From positions 3,782,001 through 3,846,000 of the forward strand of contig NZ_CP032084.1 of the NCBI RefSeq assembly GCF_003600685.1: 64,000 nt of DNA. The letters run 5' to 3'. The position numbers were made by a program, and so were the translations under genes. Shown piece after piece: positions 56,309 through 64,000 of the stretch (position 1 is its first letter; every line of letters starts with the position of its first letter). Origin of the DNA: Achromobacter sp. B7 (GTDB taxonomy: Bacteria > Pseudomonadota > Gammaproteobacteria > Burkholderiales > Burkholderiaceae_B). A model generated the notes under the pieces. That model was not told the origin of the DNA, ran no database searches, and saw nothing but the letters and a program-made list of their open reading frames with translations.

Positions 56309-57426
56309 CACGCCACCTCCGTCATCGTGACGCTCGCATAACCGGCAAGATCGTCCTTGTCATACCAATAGATAATGCTGACCGTAGCACTCTTGATCCC
56401 GTGCAGAGGTCCGAGCCAGTAATTACAAGCTAGCACCGGCGCCTCTTTCGTCGGCAACAGATGGCCTTTAGGCGTCAGCCGCCGAAATTCATCCAGAACA
56501 AGTGCTCCTCGTACGCTATTGTGATGGACGGCCTCAAGGACACCTTCTACCGGCATCGGAGTGTGTCGTCCGACTTTGTCTATCCCGAAGCACTCTACAA
56601 AAAGCCTGAATTCATAGCATGAATGCTCCGGATCAAAGCCAGGCAGTACGATCCGATAGCCGAGCTCCAATCCCGATTCCATGCCGCCCGTTGCCTGGAT
56701 CTGCAATACGTCGGCCGCCAGGAGCGAATCGAAGTCCATTGGCCTTCTTGCAGGATGAAAGCCGAGGATCGCCTCCATACCGATAAGTGCGGCATTCAGC
56801 TCCGAGATTGCGGCATCCATTTGATCTGCCGTTGCCCAGCGGAACCCTTCGTCTGCCTGACCGAAGTATGAACGGCGGGACCACAGCTCTAGAGCATCCG
56901 ACTCTCTGCCTTTGGCGACCCTGCCCAGGGCGAATGCTAGAAGTCCGGCCGCGATACCAATACCCAGAGATCCTATCAGCGCCGCCCCGGTTAATGCTCC
57001 ATACACGCTAAAAAATGCTCCGCCAAACGCGATGGCGCCAGACATTCTGTACTTCTCGCCAGCATCGCCATCCCCCACCCCATCGGCACGCCCCGCGGCC
57101 CCCAAGCTTCCAACCCCATCCGCCACTCCCCCCAAAGCCGCAATCGCGCCACCGGCTATAACCAACCCCTTCCCCAGCCCAATCGCCTTCGCGATCACGC
57201 CAAGCTCGACATTCGCGACCCGTCGCATAAACGGCTGGACCGCCTCGCCGGCCACACTGAGCGCCAACCTGCCCGCCTCGACACCCGCCCGAGCATGCCG
57301 ATGACCGCTCCACACAACGCTGCCATCGCCTCTGCATGCTCCACGTCCACCGTGCTACGAGCGGATTCCAGGCAGGTTTGCACGCCGTCGTGAAAAGAGT
57401 AGAGGCTGACAAGCGATAGTGCGCCG
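56308..57426 (-). pseudogene. orphan C-terminal fragment of the VasX-like effector
   Basis: Only the portion equivalent to residues about 778-1152 of the neighbouring effector is present. The first part ([17 protein letters not shown]...AAL) and the remainder ([19 protein letters not shown]...TMTEVA) are in different frames. Compared with the complete gene, one base is missing near 57289. The longest single reading frame is 56308-57315 from a GTG. Conservation with the complete copy is high to the end, with most differences in the hydrophobic region and scattered sites. About 61 bases (57427-57487) of unrelated sequence separate it from the stop of the upstream DUF6708 gene. It may serve as a store of alternative C-terminal sequence. 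Confidence 0.82.
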
Positions 57427-57487
57427 TATGCCGAAACAGAGCCGCGCTGGGGCCGAGATACTGCAGTTGCCCGCGCTAGCCGCACCG

Positions 57488-58288
57488 TCACGGCGCGCTC
57501 CGCGATTCGATGTCCATTGCCTCCGGCCATTCAACCAACGGCGCCCAACGCAGCGCCAGGTTGTATGCCGGCACGTCATTCGCATCGCGTGGTTCGACGT
57601 CGCACGGCGGCAAGGCGTCGGGGCCTTGCTGCATGTAGGTGCAGACATAGGCCCAGAGATTGTCCAGGTCCTTGTTGTAGGTGCTGAGGTGGAAGCGTTC
57701 GATAACTTCGTTCGTACCGGGTTTGACGATGGCGATTGAGACACCCCACGTGACCATCAGGGTGCCACTGGACGAGGCACCCCATTGCTCCCAGACTTCC
57801 GCGCGAACGTCGTCCCAGTCGTAGCTGGCGGTGGTGACGTACCAGTGGGAGAAAGGCTTCCACCAGACCATGTGGAAACCGTAGACGTAGATTTTTCGGC
57901 GAAGACGGTTGAACCGGATGGGGAGGTCGCGGGGTTGAGTGACTTCGGTTCGATACGCAAGCACGGTGCTCCAGATGCATAGCGCCACGACGAGCAGCGC
58001 GGCCAGAACCATAAGCAGATCGGATGAACTAAAAGTTGATAGCGCGTGCAAAATCGCCGTAAAAAGGGCGCGTGGCGCCTCAACGACGGTGCAATAACCC
58101 ATTAAGACCACCCCGTACAGCAAAATTCCACGAATGGTGGACGAACGCCTGGGCAATTCCAAGTAAATGCCGTCAACGTGGTTCGGCGCATCCGCCCTTA
58201 TGCTTGGTGTCACCACAGGTGGGTCACCAGGCCCCGGCAAATCGCGTTTCCATCCCGCACACTGCGGAACAAGTTTGGATCGCGCCAT
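57488..58288 (-). CDS. DUF6708 membrane protein, cognate to the effector (probable immunity)
   Basis: This 266-residue protein has the same layout as its paralogue: two N-terminal membrane segments (GILLYGVVLMGYCTVVE and LMVLAALLVVALCIWSTVLA) and a C-terminal domain with YVYGFHMVWWKPFSHWYV and EVWEQWGASSSGTLM. Its ATG overlaps the effector stop by one base (TAATG), so the two are translated together. A downstream membrane protein coupled to a predicted pore-forming T6SS effector is the classic position for an immunity protein. Function is inferred from this context. Confidence 0.85.
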   Translation of the reverse strand: MARSKLVPQCAGWKRDLPGPGDPPVVTPSIRADAPNHVDGIYLELPRRSSTIRGILLYGVVLMGYCTVVEAPRALFTAILHALSTFSSSDLLMVLAALLVVALCIWSTVLAYRTEVTQPRDLPIRFNRLRRKIYVYGFHMVWWKPFSHWYVTTASYDWDDVRAEVWEQWGASSSGTLMVTWGVSIAIVKPGTNEVIERFHLSTYNKDLDNLWAYVCTYMQQGPDALPPCDVEPRDANDVPAYNLALRWAPLVEWPEAMDIESRSAP

Positions 58289-61200
58289 TAAGCCACCTCC
58301 GTCATTGTGATGCTGGCATAGCCGGCGACATCGTCCTTGTCACACCAATAGGCGATGCTGACCGTAGCACTCTTGATTCCGTGTAGGGGTTCGAGCCAGT
58401 ATTTGCAAGCTAGAACTGGCGCTTCCTTAGTCGGCAATACATGGCCTTTAGGCGTCAACCATCGAAACTCATCGAGAGCCGGAGCACTTAGGGCGCTGTT
58501 GTGATGAACGGCCTCGAGCACGCCTTCCATCGCCGCCGGAGCGTGTCGTCCGACTTTGTCTATCCCGAAGCACTCTACAAGTAGCTTGAATTCATAGCGT
58601 GACACCTCCGGATCGAAGCCGGGCAGGACGATTCGATAGCCGAGCTCGGAGCGCGACTCCATGCCGCCCGACGCCTGGATTTGCAATATGTCGGCCGCCA
58701 GAAGCGACTCGACGTCCATCGGCCGCACGACCGAACGAAAGCCGAGGATCGCCTCCATACCAATAAGTGCGGCATTCAGTTCCGAAATCGCGGCATCCAT
58801 TTGATCTGCCGTCAGCCAGCGGAAGTTAGGCTCTGCCTGACCGAAATACGAACGACGAGCCCATAACTCCAGGGCATCTGACTCTCGCGCTTTTGCACTC
58901 TGCGACAAGATGAACGCTAAAAGCCCGACCGCTATGCCGATGCCTAGCGGTCCCATCAACACCGGCTTAGTCGCGGCCCCGATCAGACTAAAGAAAGCTC
59001 CACCAAACGAGGCTAGCCCAGCAAATGTGTATGTCGTCCTTGCTTTTCCATCCCTAACAGCAGCTGCTCGCCCTCCCGCCGCAAACGCACCCACCCCATC
59101 CGCCACTCCCCCCAACGCCGCTATCGCCCCACCCGCTTTCACCAACCCCTTCCCCAACCCAATCGCCTTCGCGACCACGCCCAGCTCCGCATTCGCAATC
59201 CTCCGCATAAACGGCTGGACCGCCTCGCCTGCCACACTGACCGCCAACCCGCCCGCCTCGACACCCGCGCCTAGCATGCCGATGCCCGCTCCGTACAACG
59301 CAGCCATCGCCTCTGCATGCTCCGCGCCCACCGCGTTTCGAGCGGATTCCAGGCTGGTTTGTACGCTGTCGTGCAGAAAGTAGAGGCTGACGAGCGATAG
59401 CGCGCCGTAGCCCGAGCCTACCGACAGACGCTTCAAGCTGACGAAGCCGTTCTTGGCGAATTCTCGGGCTTGTTCGGCGGTCAGTTCCAGACCGATCAGC
59501 AGGTCGGCCACCGGGGCTTCCAGGTGATGGACGCCTATCGACAGTCTTCGCATCAGGCCGCCCGCCATGGCGCGCGTACTGTGCGTGACGTCATCAATGG
59601 CCGCTTGCATGCTGTGCGCGGCGTCTCGCGCTGCGTCGGACACGTCCGCCGCGCCGGTCCTCATTGTTTTTATTCTCTGGGCGATATCCTCCGCGCTGCC
59701 TTCCATCCAGATCGTCACGTCGACCAGCAGCTTGTGCAACGCAGGGTCCGGGATGCTGATCAGGCCGGCGAAGATGAAAGCGCGTACGCGGCGGCCGGTG
59801 TTTTGGTTCAGGGATTCGCCGACGCGTTGCAGTTCGTCGGCGTAAATGGCGAGGAGTTCGCTGACCGTCAGTTGGATCACGACCTGCGTCATTTGCGCAC
59901 CACGGTACAGCCAGGCGCCGCCGACGTGCACGGCGTTGACGGCCGCGCGGGTGGCGTCGTTTAACTGGGCGTGAAGTCGGCTGCTGGCGCCGTGCACGGC
60001 GGCCAGCAGCTGGTCCGCGGCGTCCGCCGCCAAGCCTTCGCGCCAGGCGCCGATCTCTTTGCTGCTGACCAGGTTTTTGACGGCGTCGAAGTATTTCTTC
60101 GCGGCGTCGTTGGCCCCGCCCCCAGCCCCTGCACTGAACAGGGGCAGAAAGCTGGATTGCAGATCGCTGCGTTGGCCGTTCAACGCCAGATAGACGGCGC
60201 TGTGGGGGTCGGACAATAGCTGCTTCCAAGCCTGCGATGTGGGACCTGGATTGTCGGTGCGGGCGGGATCGGCAGCACCACCCGTATGTCCGGCAGTCGG
60301 CGGATTCGCCGTCGCAGCCGAACTGGCGGCGGCGGAGGAAACGCCGCTACCCGCAACGGCGAGCGGCACAGACGCCGCATCGGTAATGCCGCCGTCCAGG
60401 CACGCGCTGACCATCAGCAGGCGCAGGCGGCGCGAGCGTTCATCGGTGTCGCTGTAATCCAGGTCTACCACCCGCTTCCAGGCTGCGCCGCGCACAACCT
60501 GTGCCCAGTCTTCGCCATAGGCATCGATGATTGCCTCCAGCCGTTTGGACTCCTTGTCATAGCTCGCTTGAAAACTGGCGCGGCCCTTGCGGCCTAGCTC
60601 GGAGGGCGGGTCAGATTCCCAATAGCGTTCCTTCAGCCGATCCATCCGCTGCTCGGTCTTGTAGGCGATGCGTTCGCGGCGCTCCAAGGCCAGATCCCGG
60701 AAGATCGGCGCCATGCCGGATTCGCTGGGCATCGTGTCCAGCATGTAGGTGGGGCTGTCCGGTATCTCGGCATCGGCCTGGGCGGCGTAAAGCTGTTCAA
60801 TGCCCAGCAAACATTGCGAGGTCAGATACGCATAGCGCCGCTGCGGCTCTTCCGCCCACATGCGCTTTTGCGTGTAGGCGGCCAAACGGAAGTTGTTCAG
60901 TTCCTGCGCCAGGCCCACCGGGTCGGGCAGGATCAGCCCGGGCACGCCCTTGGCCAGATCATGCTGAAGCTCCATCAGCCTCAGATAGTTGCGCATGCCC
61001 GTAGCCTGCAATACCCGCGAATGCCAGCCATGAACGCTGCCAAAATCACGGACGGCGTGGCTGTACTCTGCTATGTGTCGATCGATGCGGTGAGCGTGTT
61101 CCAGCGCCAGCGCCGCGCCTCCCGCCGTGGGCTCTTTGCGCAGCTTGGATAGGTCCAGGATGACAAAGCGCAGTGCGTGGTCCGAGTTGGCTGTCGCCTG

Positions 61201-61746
61201 TTGGGCACCAGCGACTGCATGTGCCGCGCGTGCCGTCCCGTGTGACGCGCCCGCTGCCGGCTGTGAGGCCCCCGCTGCCTTCGCGGCACCCGCGCCGGTC
61301 TTGTACGCGTCCAGCACAGCCACGGGCCACGGGTCTTGCGCGTACGCGACCCAGGCTGTCGTGTACATATCGACGTCGATACCGATAAAAGATGCCGGCA
61401 GATCGTGCGCGCTTTGGACGCAGCGTTCGGACAAGAGCGCGGGTGGGCCCTTGGCCATCTCGTAAGGGTCGAATTGACGCAGGTGACCGGCGTCAGTGAC
61501 TTCGTACGCCTGCCAGACCTCATGGTCCAACAGCACGTAGACGTAACCACTACGTAGAATGCGCAGCGACTGTTGCAAGTCGGGGTGCGTCGTTGCGCCG
61601 TGCCTGTGCAACGATGCTGCCTTGGGAATGACGGCCGGGCGCAGCAACAGGATCGGGATGCCGGTGCGCCGGCAGGCGGGGCAGCTGCCCAATGGCAGGG
61701 GCGACGTCTCTTGGGCGGCAATAGCTAATTGGCTGCTGGTGGTCAT
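58288..61746 (-). CDS. T6SS effector, VasX / BTH_I2691-like
   Basis: This 1152-residue protein has an N-terminal domain like that of VasX and BTH_I2691-type effectors: [20 protein letters not shown], then [20 protein letters not shown] and [20 protein letters not shown]. An Ala/Gly-rich linker (about residues 160-200) leads into a long helical middle part with [20 protein letters not shown]. Hydrophobic segments lie at about residues 860-945 ([20 protein letters not shown] and [14 protein letters not shown]), followed by a soluble C-terminus. The hydrophobic hairpin suggests membrane pore formation, as described for VasX. It overlaps the adaptor gene by four bases upstream and the DUF6708 gene downstream. 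Delivery on the upstream VgrG is expected. Confidence 0.86.
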   Translation of the reverse strand: MTTSSQLAIAAQETSPLPLGSCPACRRTGIPILLLRPAVIPKAASLHRHGATTHPDLQQSLRILRSGYVYVLLDHEVWQAYEVTDAGHLRQFDPYEMAKGPPALLSERCVQSAHDLPASFIGIDVDMYTTAWVAYAQDPWPVAVLDAYKTGAGAAKAAGASQPAAGASHGTARAAHAVAGAQQATANSDHALRFVILDLSKLRKEPTAGGAALALEHAHRIDRHIAEYSHAVRDFGSVHGWHSRVLQATGMRNYLRLMELQHDLAKGVPGLILPDPVGLAQELNNFRLAAYTQKRMWAEEPQRRYAYLTSQCLLGIEQLYAAQADAEIPDSPTYMLDTMPSESGMAPIFRDLALERRERIAYKTEQRMDRLKERYWESDPPSELGRKGRASFQASYDKESKRLEAIIDAYGEDWAQVVRGAAWKRVVDLDYSDTDERSRRLRLLMVSACLDGGITDAASVPLAVAGSGVSSAAASSAATANPPTAGHTGGAADPARTDNPGPTSQAWKQLLSDPHSAVYLALNGQRSDLQSSFLPLFSAGAGGGANDAAKKYFDAVKNLVSSKEIGAWREGLAADAADQLLAAVHGASSRLHAQLNDATRAAVNAVHVGGAWLYRGAQMTQVVIQLTVSELLAIYADELQRVGESLNQNTGRRVRAFIFAGLISIPDPALHKLLVDVTIWMEGSAEDIAQRIKTMRTGAADVSDAARDAAHSMQAAIDDVTHSTRAMAGGLMRRLSIGVHHLEAPVADLLIGLELTAEQAREFAKNGFVSLKRLSVGSGYGALSLVSLYFLHDSVQTSLESARNAVGAEHAEAMAALYGAGIGMLGAGVEAGGLAVSVAGEAVQPFMRRIANAELGVVAKAIGLGKGLVKAGGAIAALGGVADGVGAFAAGGRAAAVRDGKARTTYTFAGLASFGGAFFSLIGAATKPVLMGPLGIGIAVGLLAFILSQSAKARESDALELWARRSYFGQAEPNFRWLTADQMDAAISELNAALIGMEAILGFRSVVRPMDVESLLAADILQIQASGGMESRSELGYRIVLPGFDPEVSRYEFKLLVECFGIDKVGRHAPAAMEGVLEAVHHNSALSAPALDEFRWLTPKGHVLPTKEAPVLACKYWLEPLHGIKSATVSIAYWCDKDDVAGYASITMTEVA

Positions 61747-62819
61747 GGCGGGGAACCTACTTGGTCAAGATGGGTGGCAATGCGGTGCCAGGCATGGTCG
61801 CCATACGCAGCCAGCACGGTGGACGCACCGCCGGGCGCTGCACGGGCAAGTGCGAGTCGCAGCGGTTCGTAATCGAGTAAGCGCGGGTGTATTGCGGCTT
61901 GATGCAGCGCCAGCACGATGATGTCCCGGGTATCTGACAGCCCGGCTTCCCGGGCTTGGCGTATCCAGCGAAAGGCTTGTGCGGCGGCCTGCGGAGGCAA
62001 TAGCGAGGGACCTTGCCAGCGACCCGGTGCGTACGACAATGGCAATTGCAGCGATCGGCGCCAGGCCGACAGCAGTTGCGCAATTAGCGGCGCGTCACGT
62101 TGAGTCTGTCGGGCAAGCGCGGGGAGCTCGGCGCCAATGCGCCCGACGCCAATCCCGACATCAATCCCCGTACTGCGCTGGAAACCATTCACCATCGCAA
62201 GCGATCCCCAACTGCTAGGCAACAACCACGTGCGTATGGGCCACATCAGCGGCCCCAGCGTTTCAGCGTGGATGGACGCGGCCAGCAGTTCCAGGCGCAA
62301 CGGTTCAAACCATGGCGACATTCCGCGCGGGGAATCGGCCGAAAAGTCCATGCAGCGCGCGGCCACGTGATCGGCCAACGTCTGCCCGTCCAGGGGACTG
62401 AGCAGGCAGCCGCACACATAGCGACGGCGGCGGGCGGCGTCCGCCTGCGCAAGGCGTTGGGCCAGCCCCATGAGTTCGGGCGCGGGCACATCCGCACTTC
62501 CCGCCAACCGGACCAGCACTGGGCATGCCTTTGGCGAGTGGGCCAGGTCGGGGCGCGCGACGGTCGTTAGCGCATCGGCGCCCAACATCTTGGTCAACGA
62601 CGCAAGACTCAAACCATGCTCCGGCGCGCAGTCCGCCAGGGGATTCAACAACAGGTAGACGCTGTCATCCGCTGCGCGGCGCGCTGCGACCAGGGCGGCC
62701 ATCGTGCCTGGCGTCGGGGTGTCTGTCGGCATCATGCGTGCCGCGGGCCGGACCGCCCCCTTCGTAGCCGCCTTCGTAGCCGCCGTCATATTGCCCGGCG
62801 TCACCGTGCGCCCCGTCAT
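61743..62819 (-). CDS. probable T6SS effector adaptor
   Basis: This 358-residue protein lies between vgrG and the effector with four-base overlaps on both sides (start ATG at 62819 in ATGA with the vgrG stop), so it is almost certainly part of the delivery set. Adaptors with a DUF4123 domain are usual in this place. Some features fit loosely (VYLLLNPLADCAPEHGLSL, CPVLVRLAGS, YVCGCLLSPLDGQTLADHVA, WFEPLRLELLAASIHAETL), but I cannot confirm the domain. The first 45 residues are Thr/Ala/Met-rich with several alternative ATG codons and a small DNA repeat near 62757-62790. Confidence 0.65.
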   Translation of the reverse strand: MTGRTVTPGNMTAATKAATKGAVRPAARMMPTDTPTPGTMAALVAARRAADDSVYLLLNPLADCAPEHGLSLASLTKMLGADALTTVARPDLAHSPKACPVLVRLAGSADVPAPELMGLAQRLAQADAARRRRYVCGCLLSPLDGQTLADHVAARCMDFSADSPRGMSPWFEPLRLELLAASIHAETLGPLMWPIRTWLLPSSWGSLAMVNGFQRSTGIDVGIGVGRIGAELPALARQTQRDAPLIAQLLSAWRRSLQLPLSYAPGRWQGPSLLPPQAAAQAFRWIRQAREAGLSDTRDIIVLALHQAAIHPRLLDYEPLRLALARAAPGGASTVLAAYGDHAWHRIATHLDQVGSPP

Positions 62820-64000
62820 CGCGCGCGTTCCATGCAATCGTCCAGCAAGCCTTCGACGACATCGCCCGCCATCGACAGCGAATTGCCGCCGCCGCCCGCC
62901 TGCGCCACCGGGCCTTTTAGGTTGATGGCAAGTGCTTCCAATGTGATGCCGGAACCATTGATCGTGATGGTGCCGCCCGGCCCCTTGATCACCACGCTTT
63001 GCGCGGCCTGCAATTCCAGCGTGACCGTCTTGCCCTCGATCCGCTCGCCTGCATGCACCTGGAAATGCCCCTGCACCTTATGTTCCACATGCCCGCCCGT
63101 TTCGATCCAGTGATTGGCCACCGTCTTGTCGCGGCGGTTGTTGCCCACGTCTTCCGTGCGGTCCCGGCCGGTGGCGATGGTGTGGTTGCGGTCGATGGTC
63201 AGGAAGTCGTCCTGGCCGATGGTGTGGCGGCGGTCCTGGCCGATGTGGACCTGTTCATCGCTGCCCACCGATTCGCTGCGGTCGTGGCCGATGGTGATGG
63301 TTTCGTCATGCTCGACCTGTTCGCTGCGGTCGTTGCCGACGAAGGTGGTCTCGTTGTGGTTGACGTGGATGTTCTGGTCTTTTTGCGCGTGAACGTAGAT
63401 CTCTTCCTGATCCCGTTCATCCTCAAAGCGCAGCTCGTTATAGCCCTCGCCCTTGTGCGTCTGTCTTTTGATCGTCATGCGCGTTTTGTGGCGCGGCAGC
63501 TCGTAGGGCGGCGGGTTGATCGACCGGTGCGTTCTGCCCGTGACGATCGGCTGCGAGCTATCGCCATCCAGAAAGCTGACGATGACTTCCTGGCCGATGC
63601 GCGGGATGGCCATGTGGCCCCAGCCCGCACCCGCCCAGTTCTGCGACACGCGGATCCAGCACGAGCTGTGCTCGTTGTTCTGCCCCAGCCGGTCCCACGG
63701 AAACTGCACCTTGATGCGGCCGAATTCGTCGCAATAGATTTCTTCATTGGGCGGGCCGACCACGCTGGCGATCTGCGGGCCGTCCACGCGCGGCTTGCGG
63801 CTGGGCGCGGGTTTCCAGTCGACCTTGTCGGGCACGATGTCGGCGGTGTAGCCGTAGCGCGTGCCTTGCTCGGCGCCCGCGCCGTCTTCTTCCTGGCTGC
63901 TGTGCTGGATGCCGTGGTGGCGCATGCGCACCGGGCGCCAGCCGTGGTTCCAGTCATCACGCGGGTGGCCGGTCAGGTCGAACGCCACGCCGGGAATCAG
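62816..64000 (-). CDS. vgrG: VgrG spike protein (TssI), 5' end outside window
   Basis: The frame stays open to the window edge, so the true start lies beyond. The visible 395 residues include the end of the gp27-like part (IPGVAFDLTGHPRDDWN), the gp5-type OB fold (EEIYCDEFGRIKVQFPWDR and AGAGWGHMAIPRIGQEVIVS), DGDSSQPIVTGRTHRS, and the repetitive beta-helix with valine- and glycine-rich repeats (TFVGNDRSEQVEHDETITIG). It ends with a short variable tail (AGDVVEGLLDDCMERAR) that may bind the adaptor/effector. No PAAR domain is visible at the tip. It is the first gene of the effector island, about 31 kb from the main T6SS locus. Confidence 0.95.
   Translation of the reverse strand: MIPGVAFDLTGHPRDDWNHGWRPVRMRHHGIQHSSQEEDGAGAEQGTRYGYTADIVPDKVDWKPAPSRKPRVDGPQIASVVGPPNEEIYCDEFGRIKVQFPWDRLGQNNEHSSCWIRVSQNWAGAGWGHMAIPRIGQEVIVSFLDGDSSQPIVTGRTHRSINPPPYELPRHKTRMTIKRQTHKGEGYNELRFEDERDQEEIYVHAQKDQNIHVNHNETTFVGNDRSEQVEHDETITIGHDRSESVGSDEQVHIGQDRRHTIGQDDFLTIDRNHTIATGRDRTEDVGNNRRDKTVANHWIETGGHVEHKVQGHFQVHAGERIEGKTVTLELQAAQSVVIKGPGGTITINGSGITLEALAINLKGPVAQAGGGGNSLSMAGDVVEGLLDDCMERAR

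Noticed and set aside
55508..58288. Direct repeats as ends of an insertion sequence
   Set aside because: The repeated blocks are coding, their edges coincide with the stop codon of the DUF6708 gene, and there is no transposase or terminal inverted repeat.

Overview
The window is GC-rich, densely coded bacterial DNA with short intergenic gaps and many 4-base start/stop overlaps. Gene content and protein style (type VI secretion locus, Lrp, LysR and MarR regulators, peptide ABC transporters) point to a betaproteobacterium of the Burkholderiales, most likely Achromobacter or a close Alcaligenaceae relative. That assignment is inference from protein resemblance; no rRNA or tRNA gene is present to test it.

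Layout. 0-4 kb: a DUF899 thioredoxin-like protein, a small membrane protein whose 3' end runs into a ten-copy 21-bp tandem array, a [2Fe-2S] ferredoxin-like gene with a Nudix hydrolase, and an ATPase-domain-only Hsp70 relative. 4-24.6 kb: a type VI secretion system (T6SS) locus built as two divergent transcription units from a 246-bp spacer. The minus-strand unit is tssB-C-E-F-G-tagH-tssJ-K-L. The plus-strand unit is clpV (tssH)-sigma-54 activator (vasH-like)-tagO-tssA-tssM. tssF is split by a single-base frameshift in a 5-base homopolymer, and no hcp or PAAR gene is present. 24.6-27.5 kb: small genes (a secreted hypothetical, a DUF3820 protein, an NlpE-like lipoprotein, a solute-binding-fold protein without signal peptide) interspersed with short tandem repeats. 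27.5-32.6 kb: a cluster resembling the cyclohexanecarboxylate-CoA (ali/bad) pathway, with CoA ligase, acyl-CoA dehydrogenase, ring-cleaving BadI-like hydrolase, BadH-like dehydrogenase and a divergent MarR regulator over a 26-bp near-perfect palindrome. 32.6-40 kb: formamidase fmdA with fmdB, a class V PLP enzyme with a divergent Lrp regulator, an ABC-F protein and a methyltransferase-like gene in locally AT-richer DNA. 40-48 kb: a peptide-uptake operon (winged-helix protein, fused DppD/DppF-type ATPase, solute-binding protein, two permeases) followed by an M14 carboxypeptidase and a GNAT acetyltransferase. 48-55.4 kb: a second acetyltransferase, an MltB-type lytic transglycosylase, a MATE transporter, small envelope proteins, a LysR regulator and an adenine deaminase.

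55.5-64 kb, all minus strand: a T6SS effector island. In transcription order it has vgrG (5' end outside the window), a probable effector adaptor, a 1152-residue VasX/BTH_I2691-like effector with C-terminal hydrophobic segments, and a DUF6708 membrane protein that is the likely immunity protein. A second, displaced copy follows of only the effector C-terminal third (truncated and frameshifted) plus its own DUF6708 gene. This orphan C-terminus/immunity arrangement is the most interesting system in the window.

The two T6SS regions are about 31 kb apart. The first encodes the machine and the second a spike and cargo, so the island would depend on the machine locus or on another T6SS elsewhere in the genome. 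Another theme is short tandem repeats whose units are nearly always multiples of 3 bp. Several begin at or beside stop codons, and others lie inside genes as low-complexity peptide insertions.
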